From Hypsibius dujardini (Eukaryota > Tardigrada > Eutardigrada > Parachela > Hypsibiidae), in NCBI GenBank assembly GCA_001579985.1, contig LRSR01006911.1:1-39633 (forward strand): a stretch of DNA of 39,633 nt. Reading direction: 5' to 3'. Shown here one piece after another: positions 12,801 through 24,936 of the stretch. How positions within the stretch are numbered: position 1 is the stretch's first letter; each line of letters begins with the position of its first letter. Under the pieces are notes generated by a model. That model saw only the letters and a program-made list of their open reading frames with translations, did no database searches and was not told the DNA's origin. The position numbers and the translations under genes are program-made.

Positions 12801-14250
12801 GGTTCGAACTACTGTAATGTTTTTCGACAGGGCCAACTCGGTCCACTGAGCATATAAATCAGTTAAACTTGCTATTTCTGGAGTGATCTTTTTTACAATG
12901 ATCGAAAACGAGAAGTAAGAGGACTGTGCCCGCATTAACCTGGGTACGAAATCCGACTGGGTTTTGGGGGTGCTGAAACTAATATTTTTCCTCAAAGTTT
13001 CAGTTGATTGAAAAGAAATACAGCTTTCAATTTATTTGATCAGCAATGTTTTTTACTGTGTATTAGTGGTCCTTTTTGGCCACTTAAATCGGACATCAAT
13101 CGAACACCACAAGTCTTGTAGAGGTTTCCAATTTATGAGCAACTGGGAAAATTATGTAAATGTTCGTCATTAATTTAGCAAAACAGATCGCTAAGTACGG
13201 TAAAATGGAATTTTTGTTGTTGTAACAGCATCCAGTCCAAAATTAAAATTAACTTGGATTCAGGAAAATGATTATAGATCATAGAGCGGAGCCAGTGTAG
13301 TGGTCATTATCTCATTGGAGCAAAAACTAGCGCAATTATTGTTCCGCCAATAATAATTAATGGCTCAGCTTGCGAACTTCCGACTATTTTTTCACTGATT
13401 GAATTCGCCTCTCATTTAATTTGGCATGGGGTGAAGTTAAAAAACAAGTAACTTCACTCGCAATTTCCGAAACCGGTAGCTTAACAATATTTTTTAGGGA
13501 GAGCCAAATCGTTTCCAAATACGGTTTGTAAATTGCCACATTTGAACGAAAAACTTAGCTGGTCAAACATGAAGCCATGTTTAACGCATACCATAATTAT
13601 ATTCCAACCTATCCTAAAGACAAAATCAGGGCCGTTTGCAATCCCCTTAATTGGCGGCCCTTTTACCGCCCATGTCGTCAAACGGCAACCTCAAAATGTC
13701 CATGTAAAGATTGTTTGAGCGATTTTGTTTAACTCAACTGATTTTGGCAATTGGTGCATTGAGATTTGAGATCATGGTTTTGTCGCTTGTTGCCTTACCG
13801 AGGTCCGGCAGAAATTGTCGGAAATGACCACTATTATTTCTTCATATTGACTGCCTCTAAAAATAATTATTTGAGTTGTATTGCTGATTGGCACTTGGCC
13901 AGCGGCCAAGGAAGAAGTCCAATTTTTTGTCTGAAAATGAATGAAACTGATCAATATGAAAACGTATTGATTGATTGATTGGTTGATTAAGCCTTTGACC
14001 AAATGCGGCACAGATCAGTGCAAGATACACTTTCAACTGTGATTTTTAAACTCCAAAAATAAGATGACAGCGGTCAGCTCAAAAAGCACAAATTTCGCAA
14101 AATTATCTAAAGTGATCTTTTCTGAATTGAACGAAACTATAAGGCAGTTAAAATCTTGCATAGATCGGAAAGCAGTGTAGAAAATGGATGGACAAAAGTC
14201 CACTATGTCGGCTTCAATAATATCGCTCTAGTCAATCATCGTTTATGTGG
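9880..14250. other. Noncoding spacer between the two genes of copy A
   Basis: No supported gene. Three parts (about 9900-10775, 11405-11840 and 12300-14260) have no counterpart in copy B, while the parts between them align. A TTA-rich microsatellite lies at about 12458-12493, and a perfect 9-bp hairpin (TGCATCCCA/TGGGATGCA) at 12670-12690. Short TTGA repeats occur near 13967-13988. Confidence 0.5.
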
Positions 14251-14455
14251 CAGTAGAATTTATTTTAGTATGCGTAGTCCTTGTGCACCAAATTCATTTT
14301 TTTCAGAATAAAGCTATTGTTAACTCGGTGAGGGAGCTCATGGCTTGAAAGAAACTTGATTATAATTTTAATTTCTCATGTGCAAAAGTTTCAAGCACGC
14401 AACGCTATTTAGTTTAATGTGGGTCAGAGAATTGATGGAGAATCCGCAGAGGGAA

Positions 14456-17400
14456 TTATAATGGCGTGGTCGGGGATCCGCAGCAGCGAAAGGTGCGACG
14501 GAGGGAGTTCTTGATGCTGGACAGGGCCAATGTGAAGAGGACCGGGTCGAGGACGCACTGGCAGGAGAAGAGGATGGTCGCCACCTGATGGAACACAAGG
14601 GGCGGGGTGATCTCAAAGTAGATTATCATGATGTGATAGCTGTTGATGGGGGCCCAGCAGATGATCGCACTAATGGTGAGAAACACCAGGACCAGGTAGC
14701 CGTTGGAATTCTGCTTAACTCGCTTCACGAGGATGGCAGGTTTAGCAGGTGCCTCGATGTTGGCGCCCATTTTGCTGTTCATCTTGATACCTATACAGGG
14801 AAAAAAAGGCAATCTTTCAGTATATATCCCATACATTAATTTGTTATACGCCAATTTTCGATTGCCAAAATAACGCACATTTTAAACATGTGAGTTTAGT
14901 TTATCGAGGCGTTCCTTCAATGAATATTTGTTCGTTGAAATACTGAGGCCAATTTTTGACGGCCGAAATAACGCAGATATAAACTGAAAAATTTATTTCA
15001 TTGATGCGTTCCATCAATGAACATTTCTTTTGGTTGAATTTCTAAGCCAGTTTTTCGTAATCGAAATAACGGAGTTTTCCGTCATAAATTTGGTTTACTA
15101 TGGCGTTCCTTTAATAAATTTGTTTTTTCTGTTCAACTTATAAGCCAATGTTCGACAGCCGAAACAACGGAAATGTAAGCATGCAAATTTATTTCATTGT
15201 GGCGTTCCTTCAATGAACATTTTCTGATTTAACTTCTAAGCTTATTTTTAATGACCGAAACAACACAAATTTTAAACCTCTAAATTTAGTTCATTGAAGT
15301 TTTGTCTCAGTGAAAAAAATCGCAAGATTTATGTTGGACCACTCCCAACAAGTCCTCACATCCAATTATTAAATCTGTTTGAATCACTAATATCTTGCTT
15401 ACTTAATAAGTCTATCTACCCTATTAATCCTATTACGCTGCTACAGCTAATTATTTGTATATAATTCTGATGTAAGTGCTATTTACTATTATTTTTAATA
15501 TTAACACTTTACTATATAATCATGTGTTTTATTGGTTTTAGAGGCAGTTGTACTTCCTTCCTTTTCTTTCAATTTTCTTCCCTAAATATCTATACTTTCA
15601 GTCTAATAAACTTGTCAACTACCCAACTTCCGGTTGGTAGATGTAACAGTTGGTTCCGAATATGAGCGGCGACTGGATAAGGGAGTACACGCCCTGTCTA
15701 GCTCAAGAAGTGATCTTTAGCAATGATCGCACCAGTTTTTTGAGATCATCTGTTTTTTTCATTGTTTGAAGACACAAGTGCTGTTATTCACCGCAATGAG
15801 TACGCCGCAAGTTCGCTTTACGGATTGTCTGGCTGGGCTCGAGAGTTGGTTGTAACTACTACTCATTGCTTTTGACGGATGGCGTTAACGGTGCATTGAG
15901 AAAATTTTGGAGGAAAGTTATTGTAACGGGAAGAAAGGACTTCATCCATTTAAAATGTCAAGTGACAACGAGACATCTGGATAGTGAAACAGCGGAAACG
16001 GCGGACGCGCTTAGCAGCGGCAGCAGCAACTTTGTAAACGAAAAAAATTAAAGGACCCACGTACTGTCGTATGAAATAAGAACATCTCGACTTCGGAAAT
16101 TCTATACCTTAGAGGTTTTGTCATTTATGATTATGTATTGCTTGACATTGTAGGCTTGAAAATCTGACTCCCGTTTTAGTTTTTTCTATAGTTTTTGAGG
16201 GAAAATAAAGAAAAACATTGTCACTTTTGGGGTCCTGAGAATCAAGTATGCAGAAAAGCTTCAATTTCTGAGAACTAGCGACAAAAAACATGTGAATGAA
16301 AGGACGTTCTAATTGTTGTCTCTCAGACAAGTCTCAACATCCCATTCCAAAAATGATTACATCAATTCCATTCCCTCAGTTGCTAAAGAGGAAAATAATT
16401 TTGTTTTGTCAACTCAGCTGTTGAATTAATGATAGTTTTTCAAAAAATGAAATTTTCCCGACTGAACGTAAAAGATGCATTTCATTCAAAGGTAGAAAGT
16501 ATTTTTTATAGAGCGCTATTTCATTTCACATGTATGCGTACCGTCACTGACACGAACCAGGTGGGTGTCGCCGTTGGGTGCCACGACGTTCTTGCGGTTT
16601 GCTACATTCCGGCGCAGCGTCTTCGCGCACTGGATGATAGGAAATGCGAGGATCATTACCACCAAGGGGAGATCGTAGATCAGCAGTACGGTGACTTTTT
16701 TCATGATCGGTTGCGCCGCTGCGTTCAAGAAGCATCCAACCTCCTTGACAGGGAGACGGTAGTACAGGGCATCGGCCACCCAGCCTTGCACCAACGCCAA
16801 GTGGACGTAGATCCACATTCCCAAGCAGAACAGGACGGCAAATTTGGTAGAATGGTAGGTACGGTAGGACAAGGGATGTATGATAGCCCAGATGCGATTG
16901 ATGGCGATCAACTGGTGAGCATTCTTGACTGCCGCTTGCATAACGAAATACCTTAAATGAAAACAATAGTGAGTGCATCTGTCTGTCTGGTTGTCTGTAT
17001 GTCTGGTTGTCTGTCTGTCTGTCTTTCAGCCTGTTTTTCTGTGTTTTTTTTCTGTCTGTCTGTTCGCCTGTATGCCTCTTTGCTTGCCTGCCTTCCTTTC
17101 CGCTCCGCTCTTACCCATAGATGTAAGCAGTGCAAGCGTGCCCACCCATAAACCAAGTTTTATAGAGACCAAACAGAAATTCAAGTGGATACTGGATCAA
17201 GAGGCATGCAAGGTTAGCAAGCAGCAGGTTGATTAGGTACATATTGAACGGTGTGTGCAACGTGGAGTCCTTGATGAAGAGCAGCAGAAGCAGGCCATTG
17301 CCTAAACACCCGAAAATGAAAGTCAGCAGCGCGACGATTGGAGCGAGAGTCCACGACGCCACCAGTTCCGTTTGGGCCGTGGCGACTGTGATGTTAGTGT

Positions 17401-17458
17401 TAGGGTTCAAGGCTGTTATGTTGGCCAGCGACTCAGCAAGACCACTAGTGGAATTCAT
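14456..17458 (-). CDS. Class A (rhodopsin-like) GPCR, copy A, three exons
   Basis: The model is complement(14456..14790, 16542..16951, 17115..17458), 362 residues. Donors GGTAAG and GGTACG, acceptors TTTAAG and TATAG, and phases all agree. The outer N-terminus has sequons at N2, N13 and N22. TM1 spans about 39-62 (GN at 53-54); TM2 72-98 has N82 where D2.50 is usual; W102 is the ECL1 tryptophan. C109 pairs with C188 by position. TM3 ends in N133-R134-I135 instead of DRY, exactly 25 residues from C109 to R134. W161 marks TM4 and P210 marks TM5. TM6 carries C296-W297-A-P299. TM7 has DPVLF (333-337) in place of NPxxY. Helix 8 ends with C354-C355, likely palmitoylated. The protein should sit in the plasma membrane and signal through G proteins. 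The ligand is unknown, and it could be a chemosensory or peptide-type orphan receptor. Intron 1 (163 bp) is rich in CTGT repeats. Intron 2 (1751 bp) holds a 98-bp tandem array and an LTR fossil. An ATTAAA at about 14411-14416 could be the poly(A) signal. Confidence 0.88.
14850..15310. repeat. 98-bp tandem repeat, about 4.7 units, in GPCR-A intron 2
   Basis: Units begin at 14850, 14948, 15046, 15144 and 15240 with a GCCAATTTTCG-like start, then a CCGAAAYAACG motif, an AAATTTA-rich part and GCGTTCCTTCAATGAACATTT. Period is 96-98 bp. Units are diverged but colinear. Copy B has only about two unit-like segments (around 35570-35620 and 35708-35815). Confidence 0.8.
15332..15648 (+). mobile_element. 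LTR-retroelement fossil (LTR-like, 317 bp)
   Basis: The segment starts TGTTGGACCACTCCCAACA and ends GGTAGATGTAACA, giving the TG...CA ends typical of an LTR. It is followed by TGGTTCCGAATATGAGC, which may be the primer-site start of a short internal remnant reaching about 15880. It is absent from the matching place in copy B, so it arrived after the duplication or was lost there. The start pattern suggests BEL/Pao but this is inference. It looks broken, reduced to one LTR plus a short internal piece. Confidence 0.45.
16975..17085. repeat. CTGT-rich tract in GPCR-A intron 1
   Basis: Interrupted CTGT tetranucleotide repeats (ACAG on the coding strand) fill most of the 163-bp intron. It is almost unchanged in copy B (37168-37278). 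Confidence 0.85.
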
Positions 17459-18160
17459 ATTGAACCAGGTTGGGAAATTTTAGAAAAATGTGTAGAAAAA
17501 TGAGGAAAGAAAGTGAGGAGATAAGCAAAATTTGATGAATGTGGTTTGGGCTTTTGTACGCCGCAGTCAACGATCAAAATGTCATTACTGAAAGACTGCG
17601 CCCTGCGGGATGTGGCAACCCTACTGGAGGGGCGGAAATGGGGTAATAATTGCTTAACTCTAGGGGTAACACATTGGGCGTTATTACTGGCTCGAATGCC
17701 CGGACGAGGCGAGGAATAAGTATTGCCAGCTATCTACAGGAATACGCTGCATGCTCTTGTGGGATATGACGTTGTTAGGTAACGCCTGTCCCTCCAAGCC
17801 GCGGCATGATTGGGCGTATGGATTCCCAGGAGGTTCAACGTCGAAAGCTTAAAATTACCGGGCGATGTCAAAGGTCACTTCAAGGGTTTTTTGACGAGTG
17901 GGCGACACACCGAATATAGATAAATGCCTATATAATTGCACGTTGCCATTACAGTCCCAGAGGAAATTTGTATGACAAATCTCTAGAAAAAGGGACAAGG
18001 AAACTTTACAAAGGTCAGCAAAAAATGGGGCTGGGACATTAACAACAGGGACAAAACATTCAATCTTACGTCGACATCAAGCTCACACGGATACAGGCTC
18101 ATCCCTCGCATCATTTATATCTTCTCTCAATAATATTTTTCGACCAACTGGATTAAAAAT
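17459..18160. promoter_or_regulatory. Conserved upstream flank of GPCR-A
   Basis: This aligns well with 37652-38370, clearly better than much of the other noncoding DNA in the duplication. It would hold the promoter of the receptor gene. I can point to no TATA box or named binding site with confidence. Confidence 0.35.
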
Positions 18161-18399
18161 CATTGAAGTCATGAGACTGCAAAATTTCTCCATTTATATT
18201 CAACAGCGGCAACAGCTCGTTCGTCCCAACGGTCATTCCGCCACTGCTGCTTTCTTTCAAACTGGAAATATGACTGAGCACGTACACCTTTAGTATAGCA
18301 CCTCTTTTAGGTCCCTCTGAAATCTTTGGGAGTCGGGGGTCCACCCCAGTTCTCAAGACTCAGGGGCAACCCTTGGGGGTGCTATGATTTTGGACTTGG

Positions 18400-21300
18400 G
18401 TTACAAGGCCCCCTACCTTCCCCTTTTTTGTTCCCTCCCTTGTTATATTTCCCTGTGTCCATAAAATGAGAATAATAATTTCGAATCCTTATTGTTCCCT
18501 CATCACTAATATTAGGGAACAGTTCTTTCCAAAATTATTGTAATTATTATTGTTACCCGAAGGAACCATAGTCAGTGCTATTAAAAGCAGCAGGGGACAA
18601 AAAGGGGGAAGGGGAAGCACTTGTAGCCCAAGCCGCCTCGACCCAAGCTGTTAAGTAAGGTCACAACCCTTTTCAGTTCGGCAGGTGTGCTGCTTTATTA
18701 CGAGGTAAAGGCCGTTAACCAGGCCGCTTTTAGAATTCGTAACTTAAGCAGACCGGCAGGCCAGGAGGTGGCGCATAAGTCATTTTGGCGAAATCAACCC
18801 AGGGAGATGGCCTAATGGTCCCGTTGTTTATATGCTTGATTTGACTATGAGATAATAACAATTCGCCAGTCTTGCATTTCCATTAACTCGAATAATTAAA
18901 CGATATACGCATGTGAAATAAACTTTGATTAGTTAACTTGAACAACATAAGGCTCTGGAAATACATTCGAATATGACGGTCGTGCTCAAAATATAAGAAG
19001 CTGTAACCCAGATGATCAATGTGTTCAAAAAATTCTAAATTATAGCATGAGACATTCGATGCGAAAAATATTCTGCAAAATAAAGAGCTAAAGATTCACT
19101 TCAAGAGCCGTCGTGATGAAGAGAACGCACGTGAAGTGAAAACAGATGCACAATTTTTTTTCATGCGAAAGAAAGGGATCGGAAGTGGCGCCTCTACCGG
19201 ACTACTTGCACACTTCTCCATTGAGATTTTTCTCTTTTTTCGGACTCAAATTCGAAAATTTTGCCTTTATTACCAAACATATGCTTCCTGAGCATTAGAA
19301 AGTGATTTTTGCTGTTTCATTCCAACATTATCAGCATGAGGTCGAGCATGGACCTGCCGCTCCTCGAAAAAAGAGCTCTGCAGAAGTGCTGTTGCGCCTT
19401 GTGGTTCGTTCTGATAGTTCCTGATGCAAAAACCTTTATTTCTTTCTTTTTACGTATACCGGACTTGGTCTTCTTGTATCCGTGAAGGAGTGGTGTACCT
19501 AAATTTCATTCGTAGGTGAACTACTTGCTTTTCAGTCCACATGCATTAAAGATGGCGGCCTCGTTGTTTTTGACTTCCACCCCGTAATCATACCAGCATA
19601 TTTTTTTCACTAACCACAAAATTTATTCGTTATCACAAAGCTATTTGCCATTCGTCAAGAAATTTTGAAGTCAAACGGGGGTATCTTGGTTCTACTAAAA
19701 AATGGTCCGTTTTGATTTTCTGAAAACATGCCCACTGTGATCTCAAAATCAATTACTTTTTTATTTCCCATCACGGATAAACAACTTTTGCATTTAAAGA
19801 ATGTCTTATCAATGGTTTTATCGATCTCAGGTTGCGGATGACTGCTGCAATTTCAGCTGAACGCACGATTTCTAAAAACTCGTACCGGCTCAACTTGGCT
19901 GGATAACCCTTCTGTAGACTAAATATACATTTTCATGGAGGAAAGCGCATTTGAACGTGGCGTTAAATTCATTTGTTTTATCCCCCCCCCCCTCCACAGC
20001 AACGTTTTCTGTGGCCGAAATATGTTTCATCTGTACTTTATCAACTATTTTATTAAGCCTGGATTCTATTAAGGCCTTATTAGTCCGACGGAAAGTATAA
20101 CAGCATGCAAAAAATGGTTTTAATAACGTGAATCCCGAACACCATAAAAAACAAATATAAGGTCAAATTTGTTCGAAAATGGACTTCACATTAAAGTCTT
20201 CCGTTGCGCGACTTTTACTTGCCTTCAACTGAAAAGACAAAAAATTTGCTTGACGGATGTCCAAAACCGATGTGAAACGGAACCAATATAATTTTATTGC
20301 TTTCCGATCGCCCTCCATGCCACCTCCGTAACTTGAGTCTTTCAGCGTGCCGCTATAGCACCAATTTAACCTATACAGCAGGCGTTTAGGCCAAGATAGT
20401 TACGGTAGGTTTCGTATTTCCACGGTCGATCTCATACTTTTTCATATTTTTAGTTTCTGAATAGCATGTGCTGTTTTGAAGGATCCATTTTTTGAGATAA
20501 GACAAAGTGATGAATCTTCAAGTTCACCTGCATGTTAATGGCGCGCATGACCGGCGATTAAATTTCCAGATCACAGGACGAGAAAAGTAATGCGATTATG
20601 TGGGAAAGAATATTCCGGATATAGATGCTTTATTGTGTGACCGGATAAAACCGGCCTGTACGTGCGATAGTACCCAGTATATCATGAACAAACAACAATA
20701 TTATCTGCTGGTGCCCGCGTCAAACCCCGTAGTTCAATGACGTTTTGTGGTGACCGCAATCACATGCGCCAAATGACAGTTTATTCCCAGGGCCCTTCAA
20801 TATCCAAGAAGACTACAATTAGTATGTAATTAGCTTTTTGTCAACTGAAAATTAGTTAGCCCACTAACGTCCGGTGCTAGATCGAGCACTATTTGAGTGC
20901 TAGAAGTAAAGTTCTAAAAGTTTTTTCCTTTTATAATCTTGTTTAATTAGGAAAAAAAAGTTTTTTTTGACGATGGAAAATTCTTGTTTTTTGGGCTGAT
21001 CACTCTCCACTGTCGAATTAGAAGCAAAATTACCAATGAAAACTGTTTCTTGCACTTGTCCGCCCCTTATTTCAATAAAACATCAATCAATCAATAGATG
21101 AGTTATTGATGAAAATGGTCAGTTTTATTCATTTTTTGAAAAAAAACGGACGCCTTCTTTGACCACTGGTCACGTGCCAGTCTACGATCCGACTCAGGTA
21201 ATTCTGTTCAGAGACTGTCAATAGATGGAAAAACCCACGTATTTTTAGACATTGTGGTCATCTCACAGCGTGCTGAGACCTTTTTTACTCAAAAAAAGTA

Positions 21301-22300
21301 AAAACGGATTAACTTTGACAATTTCTGCCGGGAAATGATCAAGCAGCAAATGACTAAACAATTATTTCTAAATTTCAAACAAAATACCAACTTTTAATAT
21401 CAGTTGAGTTTAGCAAAAAACGTTCCAACCATCTTTGCGTGGAAATTCGGAGGTCGCCAAGTCGTCATTTGACGACATTGGACGTTAACGCGATTTTCCG
21501 TTTACTGTCTTTTAGTAACTAAACAATTCAAACTAGTTCTTTCGAAATTAGGTTACTAATTTTCGTTTTTCTTGGTTGCAACACTCGAAAAAAAAGATTG
21601 AAAATGTAATTCCACATTTTCGTAATTGCGTTATCATACCATACTTAAATCTTTTTTTGTGTGAAGCTTTTAATCTCATATCGAGAATTGGGATACAAAA
21701 CGACGGGCATGATACGCACGCGTGAAGCATGAATTTTGGAGGTCAGCCCCAGCCAGGTAAAAAGTTGCTCCACACGAGAAGACTTCTCGCAAATCTAAAC
21801 GAAAACATTTGGGTAAGCGCGAAGGAAGTGCGAATGGGTCTTTTAACATACAAGTTTCCCTAGATGTACGATCTTCGTTAGGGGTAGCTTAACCGTTCTC
21901 ATTTGAGGGACTTCTGGAGGCCTTCGGTTTTACAGGATGGCGAAAAACCAGCGTTGGGGCAGCCATGCTCTAACGCATGAGTTACGCTGGACAGCTAGGA
22001 AGGGTGTGCTCAACCCAGTCATAAATTGATCAGCTGCTAAATACTGCTGGAAAAAAAACTTCCAGCTCACTTTATACCGATCGGACGCAAAAAGCAGATA
22101 CATTTATTTTTGAAGTCTCCACTCCTCCAGTATGATAACAAGGCAGCAAAAAGGCGTTATCAAAGTCAAAGCAAGCTAGGACACCTGATTCCTTTATGAA
22201 ATTGAATTTTTTTTAATATGCTTCTGACTATAAATTATTCAATATAATTAAATTGCCCATAAATACCAGACAGCTACAGCAAACCAATTATAACATTTAC
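18400..22300. other. Noncoding spacer
   Basis: No supported gene. Segment 18650-19970 is absent from copy B; 19970-20760 is shared with it. A run of 12 C sits near 19981. A 49-codon plus-strand frame at 19336-19485 (cysteine cluster CCC followed by a hydrophobic stretch) is unsupported. At 21076-21098 an AATAAA is followed by ATCA repeats, which resembles the 3' tail of a retroposon, but nothing upstream confirms it. Confidence 0.4.
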
Positions 22301-22309
22301 AAAAATCTA

Positions 22310-22613
22310 TTACTTCTGGGATTCGAGTAGTTCAAACTTCTTTCTGGCCTGCTTCTTGGCGCATTGAATCCGACTAGTGACCTTTCCCTTTCCCGGAATT
22401 TCTTCCTTCTTGGCGGTGATCTTACTAACGAATTAGTTCACGAAGTCTGAAATAGAAATACGAAACATGATTAAATGCGAAACTACGCCAGCAAAATGTT
22501 TATTATATATATATAATAAACGCCAGCGCAGTGCAGGATTCTTACCTCATTGGATTTTGATACAGACTGGATCAAGAGGGGGCTTCTTGTTGCCTTTCTC
22601 GAGAGATTACTTG
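22310..22613 (-). pseudogene. Possible decayed host gene, last two exons, next to the hAT insertion
   Basis: On the minus strand a short exon-like piece (22613-22546) ends at a GAG|GTAAG donor. After a 99-bp intron with an AT palindrome, TTTCTATTTCAG leads into a terminal exon (22446-22310) ending ARKKFELLESQK-stop. One frame runs across both pieces and gives a lysine-rich product (KGNKKPPLDPVCIKIQ, then SKITAKKEEIPGKGKVTS). It contains two in-frame stops. Removing the hAT element joins the upstream piece to 25686 onwards in the same open frame (PTEDGAQQ). I do not recognise the protein. The retained frame and splice signals are the evidence, and chance is not excluded. Confidence 0.3.
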
Positions 22614-22964
22614 TTGGGGTCTGTGCGGATCCAAAAAAGCGATCCGCAGCCCGCACCGCAACCTATTTTTCAAACCGCAAACGGCACCGCACCGCAAAAA
22701 AATTAAAACCGCACCGGTAATTTGATGCGAACCAGATTGAGAACCTCCAGGATCTCATTGGGCTTAAATATCCGAAGTTTGCGGAAGGGCGGGTGCAAAA
22801 ACAGGCAATCTTGTGCTCCTGTTGCAGTGCACCCTTATCTGTGAAATTTGTTAAGAGCAGCTGAGCAAGAGTGAGTAGGGCGGAATGGTCGGAATAGAAA
22901 TCCTGTAGAAAAACGTCCACTGATCAAGGAGATGCAATTCATCAGTTAACTTACGGTCACCATG

Positions 22965-23060
22965 CCTCCCTGTTTGCCTGCGCGTTTGTCTTTCTGTCTC
23001 TCTTTCTGCCTGTCTGTGAGTCTGTCTGTCTCTCTACCTGTCTGTCTTTCAGTCAGTCTG
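22965..23060. repeat. CTGT-rich tract inside the hAT element
   Basis: Interrupted CTGT/CTTT repeats, like those in the GPCR introns and at 30652-30740. It separates two transposase blocks. Confidence 0.75.
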
Positions 23061-24936
23061 TTTAAATGGATGTCTTTCTGACTGTCTTTCCTTAACTTTA
23101 TTTTACTGCCGTACGTGTACATGTATTTGTTTGTTAATCAATGGTCTATTATTCTTGACATCTGTCGCTCAGTCTGAAAATGTGTGATGGCTAGCTTACT
23201 TAGCAAATCTTCTGCAGCTGTTTGCAGATTGGAACTACGAGGTGAAGCGTTGGAGTACTGCTAACACTGAATTCATCAGTGGCCGTCTTGAAAGGCTTGA
23301 GCAGTACAACAAGTTCGTTCAATAGATCTTCCGGCCTAGGCATTTAATCTCCCTCGTTTCGGTCTTCCAAATTTTTTTCGAATTTCGCCATATTGTTCTT
23401 GAATCGACTCCAACATGATGACGTACGAATTTCAACGGGTGGGAACTGAAAAATGCCGCATTTCACACGCTGTGTAATTACAGAGCAGTTAAGCTTTTGT
23501 CTTGCTCTAGTCTGCTTGATCAAGTACTTGCCTTTTTCCTTTTTTTCTGTCTGCTTGTTTACATTTTTGCTAATCGATCAATCTGTTTATCTCTGTATGT
23601 GCGTTTTTTGTCCAAAAATGTAGCTCCCTATCCAATTGTCATCTACCTAGTCTTCCGCCATAACTTACCTGCTGTTTTAAGCGTCTTGCTCAGCTTCCTA
23701 GAGAGACCGGTCCGTTTGAAATGTTCCACCAACTCTTTAACAGTGCGCAGAAGTGTGTGAACGGGCTCCATCCGAAAAGCCGCTTCGGTTCTGAAATGTT
23801 GCCGAACGTACTTATCTTTGATAATGTCATCGAGGCTGGTACTGACGGATTCGGTGGCAGATGCACGTGAAGCAAGTCATGGGCAGTTTGTTCTCTTTCT
23901 CCGAATTCCTGCGAAGAGCAAACCGCTGTAAAGCCGCTTTATACTGTAGTATAATGATGCTTAATGACGTTTTTTCAACTTAAATAAGTTAAAGATATAC
24001 CTGCAAGGATTTTTCAATGACAATTTTGAATTGGGCCAAAAATAATTAATCTAAATTGGAGGACGTTTTGTTTGTCAGTTTGTTTTTCAGTCTTACATCT
24101 GGATATTAAAGGCTTTGATCATATTGGCTGCGCCCTCTGTGACAAACAACGCATTCTGGCAGATCAGCTCGGAAAGGACATAGGGATCCTCGAGGTGTTC
24201 CTCGACGAATTCGCGGATGTTTTCTCCAGATTTCGATGCCGCGTCATACTCCGTCATAAACAGTGAACGCTAGATTAGTTTCCAACCCAAATAGTAGTGG
24301 ACAGTCAGTCCAATGTAATCGGTTTGGGTGTGAATCTCCTTCCATTTATCCAGTGTTATGCCACCACTATAATCGTTAAAAACTATAATGGAACACGATT
24401 TGAGAAATTTTATTGTAAATTTGTCGGATAAACAATTTAGCAGTTGTAGAAAAACATAAAATACGTAAATATTTCGTTGAAGTTAATTCCATCATTTACG
24501 TTTTAGGCCCAGCATCAATCAACTAAAAACTTATTGTCAATCAATCAATATAGCAGCCAATCAGACACAGTAATATTACAATTGATTTGTTCAATCGACT
24601 AAAAAATCAGTTATATACGAAACGCACCTTTGTTGAGCTCAGACCCGATCAAATCCAAAACTTCTTTTGCCTTTTCCTCAATCAGCCGACTGATGGTGTG
24701 GGATGAGGTACAAGGTCCACAGAACACTTAAAAGAGAAGTCGAACCGCCTGCCGACTGACACTGTTGCACGTATCAGATCAATAATCCCATCACCGGCTA
24801 CAGTGGTGAAAGCGCGAAGATCCTTGGCAGCAAACGAAACACACGCATTCATCCGCTCCTTCTTGGCGCCAGTAGGAACCGGCTTCCTTCCTTGGAAACG
24901 ACCGGTTGAAAATACTGTGTGACCCGCCCTCTGATT

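Larger units (their letters stand above)
8635..20760 (+). repeat. Segmental duplication, copy A
   Basis: Landmarks occur in the same order and orientation in copy B from 31.6 kb to the window edge: tetraspan exon 1 (8673-8868 with remnants at 31.6-32.8 kb), noncoding block 9140-9609 (33040-33509), 10780-11400 (33800-34445), 11850-12300 (34470-34910), the GPCR gene (14456-17458 with 35160-37651), its upstream flank (17459-18160 with 37652-38370), and 19970-20760 (38815-39612). Stretches present only in A are about 9900-10775, 11405-11840, 12300-14260, 15332-15880 and 18650-19970. Parts of these are insertions in A and the rest may be losses in B. The right limit is not certain because copy B runs close to the window edge. 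Confidence 0.85.

Noticed and set aside
16429-17236. Several plus-strand frames over the receptor exons and CTGT intron
   Set aside because: Shadows of the minus-strand GPCR exons and products of the CTGT repeat (Cys-Leu-Ser-Val repeats).
19336-19485. 49-codon frame with a CCC cluster and hydrophobic stretch
   Set aside because: Too short, unsupported by splice sites or by conservation (the stretch is absent from copy B).
21060-21100. AATAAA plus ATCA repeats, resembling a LINE or SINE tail
   Set aside because: No body of a retroposon or target duplication could be recognised upstream; kept only as a remark.
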